Of a stretch of DNA of 64,000 nt, positions 34,415-44,890 are shown one piece after another; within the stretch, counting starts at the first letter, position 1; each line of letters opens with the position of its first letter. The DNA lies in the NCBI RefSeq assembly GCF_019097595.1, contig NC_080735.1, forward strand, positions 15,477,917 to 15,541,916, given 5' to 3'. The notes under the pieces were generated by a model. That model was not told where the DNA came from, ran no database searches, and was given only the letters and a program-made list of their open reading frames with translations. The DNA is from Hemibagrus wyckioides. Its lineage: Eukaryota; Chordata; Actinopteri; Siluriformes; Bagridae. Position numbers and translations under genes: made by a program.

Positions 34415-35883
34415 TTTCGCTTATTCCTAAAAACTATCTGAAGCTAGAAATCAGTAAACGCTTTCCAGAAATATTCAGGTTTATCGTAATCTCATAAGAA
34501 AAATCATATTCATATTCAAAATATTCTCTCTTGCTAAGATCTAATTATTCTGCAGTACGCAAGGATCTCAGAGAGGATAACTTTATTTTCATCCTTCTCT
34601 CTTGGCAATTATCGGCAGCGCTCAGTTCAGTTTAACCTGCTGACTCAGCAGTAGAAGGTCTTATGAGTGTGTTTATAAGTCTCTGTCAGTTAAATATGGA
34701 TTTGGGGTCAGTGTGAGGTAGACGCTGCTCTGTGTGGCACAGCATGTACTGCATTTCTTCAGCGTCTCAGCTGTAATTGTTTGACATGGATGCAGGCGAC
34801 CCACTGAGCCGTAGCTATTACTGGGCAACGGGAAAATGAATAGCCAAGGCTTTACAAACTTGTACCTTTTAAACCAACCACACATACACACTCCAGTGAC
34901 CTGTTAGCCATCCTGTAATCAGCTTTATGCTTGCCCACTCAATGCCAGAGTGTTATACAAAAGAGCAGCATGGCCTTGTGAGGGAGGCAGAAGTCTGCAA
35001 GTGTTTAACCGTAGAATGATTTTTCTTCTCGTATGCCAAGTGTCTGCATCTCTCAGCATCTCTGCGTCTGGCCCGCGGCATCTCTGCTGAGCATCTGTTC
35101 AGCATTACATGACCTACGGATGAATGAGAAATGGCCTGAGCAAAGTCCAAGGAAGGTTGTGATGTCAGTCAACAGGAAGTTGAAAAATGACAACCTTCAA
35201 CAATCTAGCTTGATAGATAACATAACATAACAGCCAAAATGATTTTAATATATTATATTGAATTTGAATATTCCAAGAATGCATGTTTACATTTGACTTC
35301 TCTTATTTCAGAGACACGGGTCACTTAGGACCATGGGGGTGGATTTTTATAAATATGACCATATTGTAAAATCATATCATATGATATAAAATATACCTGT
35401 ATAAAAGCCCCAATTATGGTAATTACTGTGTTATTACTTTGTTATTACATAGTTTATAATTGCGCCTTTAATGATGTTCAGTCGTTAATTTGTAATTCTA
35501 TTTTATCGAGATAAAACTTCATGTCTGATTATTTTACTTTTTCTGCTGCTGCTGTGTGCTGTGCAGTTATTCACTGTGATGAAAAACTCAGACCAAAATG
35601 TAATGTTTATTTAGTCACCTTCTGCATGTTAGGGAAAAAAATAAAGAAGAGTCATGTGTTCGTGTGTGTTTCACAGGTATCACATAAAAATAATTGTCAG
35701 CACAGTATGTGTATTACACTACTCTAGATCACATTGTTGCATGCAAAAGTATTGGCACTTCACATGTTTAGTGTTTAGTAGGAAGATCCCTAGGTAGTGC
35801 ACAACAATCCTCAACCTGTAAGACATTTCAAGCACAAACACAGTGATTCACACTGTGGAAAGACCTTCTGCGAGTCCTTGTAC
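33716..35883. other. Intergenic, no gene seen
   Basis: Holds a SINE fragment at 34139-34292 and a (TTTA)n array of about 10 units at 34376-34417. Other open frames are short and without recognisable domains. Confidence 0.5.
34139..34292 (+). mobile_element. tRNA-SINE fragment, body and tail
   Basis: ctaagctgccactgcttggc, ccttgagcatggcctttaac and the tail gttgctctggataagggcgt with ccaaatactataaatgtaag. The tRNA-like head is missing. It belongs to the same tail class as 18449-18658. Confidence 0.75.
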
Positions 35884-37078
35884 CTGGTCGGCCACGGCTT
35901 GGTTATTTGGCTGCTTCCCATCTTCTGCTTCTCCTGTTCTTCTTTACTCTTTGACAGAGTGACAAACAGCAGCATCGTCCCGAGGATCTTCCCATTCATC
36001 ACTCTTATAGCTGTGTGGTTGGCTCCTGCTTCAGAGGAGAAGCTCAAGTAGGCATAACCTTTGGACTGTCTGTCGTTTTCCCTTATCGGCTGTATGAGGA
36101 GCAAACAATGAGCATTACACACATACTAAAATATATTTAAACAGAACAGCTATGTTGGGTTAGCATCAGGGACCTGGGATTGAACCTCCCTATAGTCCAA
36201 ATGTATGTCTTCTGTATTAAAGGTAATTTCAGCCAGCAGCTATACAAAATACAGGGTATGAAATAAACACCCCACTACACACTTGTCTCCTAAGAGAGAG
36301 ATTAAGAGGAAATGAACACAGTGTATTGGAAAAGGAAGAATCTGGAGGGATTAGTAGTTGAACACTGATGATGTTGCTGAAAGGAAGGAACTCTTTATAA
36401 AGGCAATGCTCGTCTATGACAAAGTCCAGGCTCCTGAGGAACAATTCGACTCCCTGTAGAACAGAGGGCAAAGTCCGGGCAACATCCAGTGTGTTAATTA
36501 AGCCAGTCAAGAAGCTCAAAGTGTGAGAAAAATCAGAAAAATATACAGAAACTCACAAAGCAGCATGGGAGTAAAAGTGTGCCTTTGGCTTCATGATAAT
36601 CAGATTTAATTTGGAGCATTGGAGACACATCCATATATGGAAACAAAGGCATGTCCTCTCAGGTCTGTGATCTGCAGATAGACTTTAATGCTGTACCTGT
36701 CTGTAGGGAGTCTTGTCCATTGGCTGGATGCTGGACTTCTGGTCTGCCTCTTCTGCTCCTTGACATCCTCAACCTTCTCCTTCAACCTTCTCCTCCTTGA
36801 TCTTCTCAACTTTTTCCCTCTTTTCTAGGATCAGGTCTATTTTCTCCTTCTTCTCCTTGAATTCTTTCCTCTTCTCTTTGACTTCCTCAAACTTCTCCTT
36901 ATTCTTGATAAACGTCTGCTCCTTCTTCTTCTCTGCTTCCTCCAGCTCAGTTTCCAACTTGTCCATAATTTCTCCCCATGTGAGTGGGGTAGGAGCTGGT
37001 GGAGACACGATGGACGCAGCATTGTTGCTCTGGACAGGAGGCAGGTCCAAGATGATCTTCCCATCCTGCTTGACCTGA
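35884..37078 (-). pseudogene. Poly(A)-binding-protein-like gene remnant (RRM4 region, three exon-like blocks)
   Basis: Block 1 (37074-36697) reads VKQDGKIILDLPP, then a long Glu/Lys-rich stretch, and ends MDKTPYRQ at a good donor (cag|gtacag). A TGA at 36771-36769 interrupts it in frame. Block 2 starts at 36453 after an acceptor (ttctacag) with GVELFLRSLDFVIDEHCLYK, then EFLPFSNIISVQ. It matches the GVNLYVKNLDD...FSPFG part of PABPC RRM4, and the phase-0 boundary before Gly is the one PABPC genes use. Block 3 starts at 36089 after cctcatacag and reads DRQSKGYAYLSF (RNP1), then MNGKILGTMLLFV, and ends near KSKEEQEKQ; a possible donor follows at 35884. The expected donor after block 2 (caa|cta) has lost its GT. 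RRM1-3 and the C-terminal MLLE domain are not seen. PABPC binds mRNA poly(A) tails in the cytoplasm. The homology is by motif reading; block 1's acidic-basic region has no clear PABPC counterpart. Confidence 0.6.
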
Positions 37079-39831
37079 CTGAAACATACAGCAAATTGAA
37101 AGGACTGTTCAGTTATATAAATGGAATAAATTAATATTTAATTTGTAATATACAGCCATACACATTATGACATGTAGTGAAATGCTTTAATGACGTCATA
37201 AAACATAATAAATAAGCATACAATAAAGTACAAATAAAGAAAAATAAAGAATAACAATATACTAAGAATAGAATAAAGAATAAAAAAATATACTAAGGAT
37301 AGAATTCGAATAAAATGACAATAAAGAATAGAAAAAGGCTCTGGATAAGAAATGCCATAAATATAATGGTCTTGTGATCATCAGCCTGCTGTGTTGTTTT
37401 CCCTTTCAAATTCCCTGGAATATGGTATATTCCAAAATATCCATGGTTCAATATTTCTCTCATAAATCAAGCTTCTGTTAGCCAAGCATTAACCCTGAGC
37501 AAACACCATAAATCCCATTTTAGATCATTTTAACATTTTTTATCAGTATCCTTTGCCTGAAGCTATAATCCGATCTGATGCATGCAAGAATAAGGGACAA
37601 CAGTTGGTGCATATACTCCAAGCACAACTGATCACACACAAGTACATGTCCCGCCCCTCTGTGTATATAAAAAATAATGCACATTGTCTTATTTTCCCTT
37701 GGATGAATGCTGGATGTCCACAGCTACTCATTTCAGCTATTGCTCATCTGTGCTTTATTCCTGTCTTTGAAATGAGAGCATTATTTTTTTAATTGGCAGA
37801 GATGTGTTTGGCAGTATGCCACAGCTGGATTTTTTGTTGTTGTTTGTAAGGAGGGCACGATAAGGCAAAGCCCAGTGGTGTTTATTAAGGGCTTTGTCTG
37901 AGAATGGCTCCCACATACAGTGGAGGAAACAGACCCTGTTGGATTATTAAGCCGCACTGCTGGAGGCCTGGGAGAAGAAGCCAAGAATCTTCACTTGGTA
38001 CGCTTGTTGGGAGCGGAGCGTTCTTTTAAAAATTAATAATCGTCTCACAAGTACCAGTATTCAACCTAATAAGTGCTCCTTAAGCCAGTGAGCTACCTCG
38101 GTAGAGTGGGCCTGCTCCCACCATGCCATTTAACCTAACAGTCATTTAAAATTAGTATGCTAGCTCTCAGACAGGAGCGCTGCACTGCGTACTTCCTACC
38201 AACGCCGGAATTTGCCTGACAACTTGTGTGGAGTATCACACAGATGGTGAAACATGAAACTTCTTTTAGACAAACTTGCTAGAGCACTAGCGTGCACAGT
38301 TCAAAGCTAGAATACTCCCTTATCCTTGCAATATGCAAGCAAAATGAATTATTCATTAGCACGCTGCTCAAAGTGTCACCAGGTTAGGGACGGCTATTAA
38401 ACCCTGTCTTCCTCTATCACCACAGTCCTAATTATGGCTCTGAAGGCAGCACAGATGTCTCTATTACCCCCAGGCCAGAGGAAGAATCTTGACGCTTTTT
38501 TGCCAGTTGTCTTCCACTTCAGACCAGACTTGAGAATGTCACTTACACTTCCAACCCTGCTGCAAATGTGGCACCGTGGTCTCCGGATACAGCATGTGGT
38601 ATTCAGGAATAGCTTCCAAATCAGAAATCAAGAAACATGCTAGCTCATGCATGAGCAAAACTGGCACAAGGAGAGGAAGTGAGATGCTTCTTCAGAAATG
38701 TAGAAGACATTTCTGAATCTTTTCTTATCTCTTATGTGTTTGTAAATTCTATTACATATTCTTACATAAAAGACACTTTTTACCAAGGCAAGGAATTATT
38801 ATTATTAATCAGGGACTCAACAGTAACGTCCTGAAGATACTGTACTGGGATTGAATAAGGATAAGAATTCCTGAGCCTTAAATGCTGACTTTCCATTATC
38901 CATGATTTCATTGTGAGGAATTAAACACCACACAACTGAACTGTTTTATTACTTTTATACCACAAATGTTACAATAGTTCATTCATCAATGTCTGACACA
39001 TTTTTTTGTTCATAGTTCTATTGTTATGGAACATCTCCAAGTAGTTGTTTTTCTCCGACTTAACTCAGAAATCAGAATTTGTAAGTCCTCCATGCTGAAA
39101 ATTTTCCTATGACAAAGAACTATTACGAAGCAGTAAAACTGGAGACTCATTTCATAGTGTTTTACAGAAAATATCCCCATACTGATTACATGATATTCTT
39201 TGTAAATAACAATCTGCAGTACAAATTTTATTAGTCTTAGATTACAGAGGTGTCACTATACAAGTTCCTGTGTATGAGCTTTTGATGTAGAAATGCTAAT
39301 GTGTTAGAATGAGTATATTTTAGCTACAAAATCCAGCAAACTCTACAATATTCAGAGGAGTTTTAAAAAAAACTGTCATGTGTTAAAGTGTCATGGGATG
39401 TGACATCACAACGCATGTGGAAAATGAGTACAGCTAGCTAAGAAAGTCATTACATTTGTGTCTTCACTGGTAGGAATTTAAAAGAAGTAGGAGTTTAACA
39501 GAATCCTGTGCTTGTGATTTCACCAACTAGTCTCAAACAACGGGAAAAAAAGAATTAAACCATGAGAAAAAACAGATGTAAATATAGGAAAATAAAGTAA
39601 AGAGGCGAACAATTTTGACAATTTTTGCAATCACAGAAATGAACAGGAAATCAAGCAAACTCTATTTCCTGTAGATTTGGTTTCAAGACGTGTCATGTGA
39701 CATCATCACAACACTCATTCAGCCAAAGTTTTCTGGAAAAAAAAAAAAATCAGCAAGTTAAATTACAAATTTTGAATTTTTTTAAAAAAAAAAAAAACTA
39801 AATTCGAGTGAGATTATAATTATTTTAAATT
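37079..39831. other. Intergenic, no gene seen
   Basis: A 35-base SINE tail remnant (ggctctggataagaaatgcc) lies near 37337-37370. A possible member of the 46460/58300 repeat family lies around 39010-39200. The stretch 37780-38640 is mostly unique sequence. Confidence 0.45.
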
Positions 39832-39861
39832 TAGTTAAGTAGCCTTTATTTGACACATATA

Positions 39862-41109
39862 CACTATATTGCCAAAAGTATTCGCTCACCTGCCTTGACT
39901 CGCATATGAAATTAAGTGACATCCCATTCCTAATCCATAGGGTTCAATATGACGTCGGTCCACCCTTTGCAGCTATAACAGCTTCAACTCTTCTGGGAAG
40001 GCTGTCCACAAGGTTTAGGAGTGTGTTTATGGGAATTTTTGACCATTCTTCCAGAAGCGCATTTGTGAGGTCACACACTGATGTTGGACGAGAAGGCCTG
40101 GCTCTCAGTCTCCGCTCTAATTCATCCCAAAGGTGTTCTATTGGGTTGAGGTCAGGACTCTGTGCAGGCCAGTCAAGTTCCTCCACACCAGACTCTGTCA
40201 TCCATGTCTTTATGGACCTTGCTTTGTGCACTGGTGCACAGTCATGTTGGAAGAGGAAGGGGCCAGCTCCAAACTGTTCCCACAAAGTTGGGAGCATGGA
40301 ATTGTCCAAAATGTCTTGGTATGCTGAAGCATTCAGAGTTCCTTTCACTGGAACTAAGGGGCCAAGCCCAGCTCCTGAAAAACAACCCCACACCACAATC
40401 CCCCCTCCACCAAACTTTACACTTGGCACAATGCAGTCAGACAAGTACCGTTCTCCTGGCAACCGCCAAACCCAGACTCGTCCATCAGATTGCCAGATGG
40501 AGAAGCGCGATTCGTCACTCCAGAGAACGCGTCTCCACTGCTCTAGAGTCCAGTGGCGGCGTGCTTTACACCACTGCATCCGACGCTTTGCATTGCACTT
40601 GGTGATGTATGGCTTGGATGCAGCTGCTCGGCCATGGAAACCCATTCCATGAAGCTCTCTGCGCACTGTTCTTGAGCTAATCTGAAGGCCACATGAAGTT
40701 TGGAGGTCTGTAGCGATTGACTCTGCAGAAAGTTGGCGACCTCTTCGCACTATGCGCCTCAGCATCCGCTGACCCCGCTCCGTCAGTTTACGTGGCCTAC
40801 CACTTCGTGGCTGAGTTGCTGTCGTTCCCAAACACTTCCACGTTCTTATAATACAGCTGACAGTTGACTGTGGAATATTTAGGAGCGAGGAAATTTCACG
40901 ACTGGATTTGTTGCACAGGTGGCATCCTATCACAGTTCCACGCTGGAATTCACTGAGCTCCTGAGAGCGACCCATTCTTTCACAAATGTTTGTAAAAACA
41001 GTCTGCATGCCTAGGTGCTTGATTTTATACACCTGTGGCCATGGAAGTGATTGGAACACCTGATTCTGATTATTTAGATGGGTGAGCGAATACTTTTGGC
41101 AATATAGTG
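39862..41109 (-). mobile_element. Tc1-like DNA transposon, complete with intact transposase frame
   Basis: The element is 1248 bp, bounded by perfect 29-bp terminal inverted repeats (39862-39890 and 41081-41109, starting cactatattgccaaaagtat) and flanked by TA at 39860-39861 and 41110-41111. That is the standard Tc1/mariner target duplication. The leader between the right repeat and the transposase start matches the copies at 4592 and 47290. It is the only copy in the window without a visible defect. Confidence 0.95.
39944..40975 (-). CDS. Tc1-like transposase (DD34E), apparently intact
   Basis: A 343-residue frame, the usual length for Tc1 transposases, starts at [10 protein letters not shown] (40975) and ends at TGA (39946-39944) after GGPTSY. 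The frame stays open 28 codons further upstream to 41059, but the shorter start fits the family. The N-terminal part has two helix-turn-helix modules ([26 protein letters not shown]) that bind the terminal repeats, joined by a [10 protein letters not shown] linker with an AT-hook-like GRPR. The catalytic domain shows all three metal-binding acids: Asp in WSDESRF, Asp in FQHDCAPVH and Glu in [10 protein letters not shown], with exactly 34 residues between the second Asp and the Glu. No stop or frameshift is present. The enzyme cuts and pastes the element into TA sites. Activity is inferred from integrity only. Confidence 0.9.
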   Translation of the reverse strand: MGRSQELSEFQRGTVIGCHLCNKSSREISSLLNIPQSTVSCIIRTWKCLGTTATQPRSGRPRKLTERGQRMLRRIVRRGRQLSAESIATDLQTSCGLQISSRTVRRELHGMGFHGRAAASKPYITKCNAKRRMQWCKARRHWTLEQWRRVLWSDESRFSIWQSDGRVWVWRLPGERYLSDCIVPSVKFGGGGIVVWGCFSGAGLGPLVPVKGTLNASAYQDILDNSMLPTLWEQFGAGPFLFQHDCAPVHKARSIKTWMTESGVEELDWPAQSPDLNPIEHLWDELERRLRARPSRPTSVCDLTNALLEEWSKIPINTLLNLVDSLPRRVEAVIAAKGGPTSY

Positions 41110-41291
41110 TACATTACTGCACAGTAAAATTGCATCTTTGCATATCCCAAAGGAGGGTTAGGGTTAGAGCACCGGGCCCCCAGGGCAGGGTGGTGGTGGG
41201 GGTTGCTTGGGTAGGGCCCAACGATGGTAGCTTGAACCCTGCTCTTCAGATCAACAACCCAGAGCTGTAACCACACGCAAGAAAGCAGTTC

Positions 41292-41364
41292 CGCCCAAAC
41301 AGGGACTTGAACCCTGGACCCTCAGATTAAAAGTCTGATGCTCTACCATCTGAGCTATCTGGGC
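41292..41364 (-). tRNA. tRNA-Lys (anticodon UUU)-like sequence, possibly a pseudogene
   Basis: A 73-base sequence on the - strand starts GCCCAGATAGCTCAG and ends TTTGGGCG. The acceptor stem pairs fully, with one G-U. The anticodon loop is CTTTTAA (41333-41327), with anticodon UUU at 41331-41329. The T-arm carries GGGTTCAAGTCCC. Compared with the canonical vertebrate tRNA-Lys(UUU) as I know it, it differs at G5 to A, C68 to T and two D-loop bases. The two stem changes restore pairing, but both, and one of the D-loop changes, are also CpG-to-TpG/CpA changes expected from methylation decay. No run of four T follows on the - strand, where a SINE head begins about 15 bases on. A retroposed or decaying copy is therefore as likely as a working gene. 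Confidence 0.75.
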
Positions 41365-41375
41365 TTTGGGTTGAC

Positions 41376-41703
41376 CTGTCATTAGTTTCTTTCTTCATGT
41401 TTCGGATCCTGTAATGAAGCTTTAATAATTTTTTTCTTCTTTGTGCTTTTGTTTTGGATTTAGTCCTTGATTATTTTGTCTAGGTTTACCTCATTATGTC
41501 TATTTCTCTCAAAGTCTTTTCACTTGCATCATACACTTCTGAGCCTTGTTTTTGCCGACGTCTTAATTTCTCGTCTATTCCAGTTTTGACTTCTACTTGT
41601 GTTCTCACATTTGATAATTGATTGCTTTATATTAACTCAGTCTGGCTGTGATTTGACCTTTGGAATGAACTTGCATCCTGCCTCATTCTCCTGCAAGTTA
41701 CAA
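41376..41703 (+). repeat. Possible solo LTR
   Basis: The segment begins near tgtcattag and ends cttgcatcctgcctcattct followed by cctgcaagttaca. The T-rich interior and the TG...CA ends suggest a solo LTR of a gypsy-like element. A similar 3' end is at about 10570-10600. No target-site duplication is convincing. Confidence 0.35.
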
Positions 41704-41934
41704 TAATATAAAACACAATGACTAAATTTAATATAGTAATGTACAATGTATTAAAAAGTATATTTAATAAAGTACAAATTAATTACATTGCACATGATTA
41801 TATTTGCTCTTGTTCCAATTAATTTTTCGATTTCTTTCAAGTCAAAAGCTATTACATCCTGTTTAATATTGGTGCCAGTGCCTCAGTCACTGACTCATTT
41901 CTGTCATATGTGGTTGTGCTCACCATGGATGGAG

Positions 41935-42300
41935 CTTCAATTCATTTCACTTAAACTTCATTTGTGTGGCACTTTTAACAATATTTACAAGTGTCATGGT
42001 TCAGGCTTCTGTTTTGGATTAAAAATGGAGTCCAAAAATATACCACTATCTAGAAAGAAGGAAACAATGTTGCCTAATAACTTCTTGTGTGTTGTGTGTG
42101 TTAATCAGCATACGTTATGCTAGAGGTTACTAGAGAATGGCTAGAGTTAGCGTTTGTGAAATTTGGTTATGTTGGTTAATGTTCAAGAGCACTAGTGGCT
42201 CAAAGCTTAGTTTGCAGACAGTAATTTGGAAATGGCAAATTAACTGCAATCAAAAGACAATTAAACTTTCTTGCCTTACAGTCAGCTAGGCTAAAAGGGA
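41935..42300 (+). repeat. Diverged direct repeat, copy 1
   Basis: Shared landmarks with 43216-43612 in the same order: cttctgttttgga, aacaatgttgcctaataact, ggttatgttggttaatgttc followed by aag and ggctcaaagctta, agacagtaatt and caatcaaaa. The start resembles the head of a dispersed fish repeat. Confidence 0.7.
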
Positions 42301-43215
42301 CAGTAAAGTACAGCATATGATATTGCAGAGATGCTTATTTATTGACTACCAGGATATTTCACCTAAGGATAAATCTGAAAATGTGATAATAAAAAATATG
42401 ATGGCAAGGAATCAAACAAGTCTATTTTGCCAGGTACTGAAAAAATATTTGAATTGTATGGCTAATTTGCATCGTCAGTGTCAGCAGCTTCGCATGGTGA
42501 ACTAATTCTGCAGACCTCTTATCGCCATGCTGTAGAATTTGCAAACAAATTAGTCAGATATTAGTCCACAATTAAGTTAGGGCCAATGAAATGACCAAAG
42601 GCTTTTAACACGTTTGTTTCAAGTCCATTTTTGTAGTTGTGCATGGTTTCTCATATTAGTAATTTTATCTCTGGGTCACCTAAGTTCATACACACTTACA
42701 GCCACAAAGTTCTGCCGTAACACACCCACCACCATCCAACTGCACCCCCACACCCCACTTGCCTTCTAATGAAGAGCACAGTGCAGAATCAATTTTATGA
42801 AGTGCACTAGTAATGGCTTGCAACTAATTGGCCCTCAGGCTGTGTTTTTCCACTGGTGTACAGCTCTGGATGTGGAGATGGTCTCAGCTGCGAAAGTGTC
42901 GGCTCTCGAACATATCCGTCCTCCGATCTATTCATTAGTGTGTCATCACAAGGACAATGAGAGAAGAAAATGAAATTATAAGGTATATAGGCGTGTTCAG
43001 CACTAGCCAGTTTTACAACTCAGTTTTTGCAAGCATTTGCACCATGTAGATGAGTTAATTACAGCGCTCCAGTTCTCTGAAAGTCTGGTTTAATATAGCA
43101 ATAAGGCATTCCATCTCCTCCGATCACCCTAACAACCATTTCCATTTCATCACCAAGTCTGAAACTGGAAGTGACCTGACACAAGAACAAGTTAAACCAA
43201 CCAGTTATGAAGCTA

Positions 43216-43690
43216 CTAAATCAATTCAATTTTATCTGTGGAGAACATTTATTAGTACATATTCTCATGAGTCATGCTTCTGTTTTGGAGACACTATTCA
43301 TATTTCAGGCTAATCTAGATCTTCCATAGTTGAAACAATGACAGGAATAAAATAGAGTCTAAAAATATTACTGAACCAGAAAGATATTAGAAGGAACAAT
43401 GTCACCTAATAACTTGGATTAGTTCTTTAATTTAAGCAAATGGCTGCTGTTAGCATTTGTGTAATTGGTTATGTTGGTTAATGTTCAAGGGCGCTGTTGG
43501 CTCAAAGCTTATTTCCAGACGCAGACAGTAATTCGAAAATGCCAAGGTGGAATTTGATCAACGGCAATCAAAAGGCAATTAAACGTTGTTGCCTCACGCT
43601 CTGCTTGGCTGATCATCACTATCATAACCAAATCTGAAACAGGAAGTAATATGACACATGAACAATCAAACTATCCAGTTGTTTTGTTGA
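43216..43690 (+). repeat. Diverged direct repeat, copy 2
   Basis: Second copy of the 41935-42300 block, with extra sequence inside. A further short repeat, aagtctgaaactggaagtga at 43155, recurs as aaatctgaaacaggaagtaa at 43629, so the array is at least partly triplicated. Confidence 0.65.
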
Positions 43691-44561
43691 AGATAAACCC
43701 AGACCACACTTTTCAATCATACAAAGCTTTCTTTGGACTTTTCCTGGCTTCAATTCACTTCTTTTTGGCTTCACTATTAGTCTGGAAAAATTCGAAAATT
43801 GACATTTGATCCAAGAGTATTTGGCAAATGTGGACTGTAACTTCGATAGTAATTTCATACACTTGTGCCAAGGACAATCTTTCACTTTAAATAAGAATTG
43901 AAAATAGTCTGAGTGATAAAGCACGGTGTAAAAGTAGCTACCTTACACCTAAGGTACATCACCTCTTTTTTGAAAAAAAGGGAAAAAAAAAAGAAAAAGA
44001 TTTCTTGTTTTACTTTGATGCTTGACTCACCATGCAGCCTTAGGAAAACATGCCATTAGCCTGGGGGTGTCTGATAACTAATTTAAAATGGCTTAAATTA
44101 GTTACAGACTATACAGCGTACAATATTCAGGTTGGAAACGACACATCGTTAAAGAATTCTTTGATTGTGAGTGAAATTAGCAGACTCAGAATACATAATG
44201 GGTCGCGAGCAGCCGATTTAGAGCCATTATATCCAAAGACAGCAGATGATAAAGAAAATGGTGAAGCATAAACAAAACATACTAATGGGAACAGGAAAAA
44301 ATATCTTTCTTACCTTCAGCTCACGTTGAAGAATGTTTCTATTTACTCTATGTAACTAATATTAATTGTCAGACTGGGAGGAATTGCATAAGGAGCCATG
44401 AGTCTCTGGCAATGAAGGAATAATTGATAATCCAAATACAAATTAGTATTTTTTTTCAGGAGAGAAGATAATGCACGGTGTCAAATAAAGCAGTTTGATG
44501 TTCTTTTTTTTATCCTCCTCTATTACTTTAGAGGAATTTGACGGTATTTCTATCTTCCATG

Positions 44562-44680
44562 TGGTAGCTTAGTGGGTAAGGTGTTAGGCCACTGTAAGCA
44601 TCTGCCTATGACTGAGGTGCTCAATCATCCAGCCTCAATTCTTTAAAATATGATAAAAATGTAAGTTGCTCTGGAGGGTG
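44562..44680 (+). mobile_element. tRNA-SINE, internally deleted
   Basis: The tRNA-like head (gtggtagcttagtgggtaag) is joined after a short middle to the tail aaaatgtaagttgctctgga. Most of the body is missing. Confidence 0.65.
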
Positions 44681-44716
44681 GATATTAACAAAACCATGGC
44701 TCTTCCTCAGCTCAAG

Positions 44717-44719
<3 letters not shown>

Positions 44720-44750
<31 letters not shown>
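44720..44750. repeat. (TA)n microsatellite
   Basis: Fifteen TA units. Confidence 0.95.
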
Positions 44751-44753
<3 letters not shown>

Positions 44754-44799
44754 GTTTCCTTCTGCTTCTACAGATATTTATTGTTATTCTGTTTGTATT

Positions 44800-44890
44800 C
44801 TACATTTTTATTTTATTTATTAACATATTTCACTATATGCCATCCTCTGTATGGTTGTGTATGTGACAAATAAAACTGAGACTCCAAATT
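44800..44890 (+). mobile_element. LINE-type 3' tail fragment
   Basis: tgtatggttgtgtatgtgac followed by aaataaaactgagact is a typical 3' end of a fish non-LTR element with a poly(A)-type signal. Nothing coding is attached. Confidence 0.45.

Larger units (their letters stand above)
39832..41280 (-). mobile_element. tRNA-derived SINE split by a Tc1 insertion
   Basis: On the - strand the SINE runs from about 41280 (gtgtggttacagctctgggt, then gagcagggttcaagc, ccctacccaagcaacccc) down to 41112 (gcaattttactgtgcagtaatgta). The Tc1 element occupies 39862-41109. The SINE tail then resumes at 39861 and below as tatatgtgtcaaataaaggc. Removing the Tc1 and one TA joins the halves into the usual tail of this family. 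The full-length comparison copy is at 11275-11480. Confidence 0.75.
41704..44561. other. Intergenic, no gene; old direct duplication
   Basis: Two diverged copies of a sequence block are listed separately. The stretch 44040-44275 is unique sequence between repeats, with several TAAT cores, and could be a conserved noncoding element. No gene is supported. Confidence 0.45.

Noticed and set aside
39906..40652. 248-codon plus-strand frame
   Set aside because: It is the antisense of the Tc1 transposase and reflects that gene's codon structure. The same applies to the plus-strand frame at 47265-47819.
41155..41167. Two telomere-like units (gttagggttag)
   Set aside because: Only two units, inside a SINE body that normally reads this way (a cttaaccct motif on the other strand). 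Not an interstitial telomere array.
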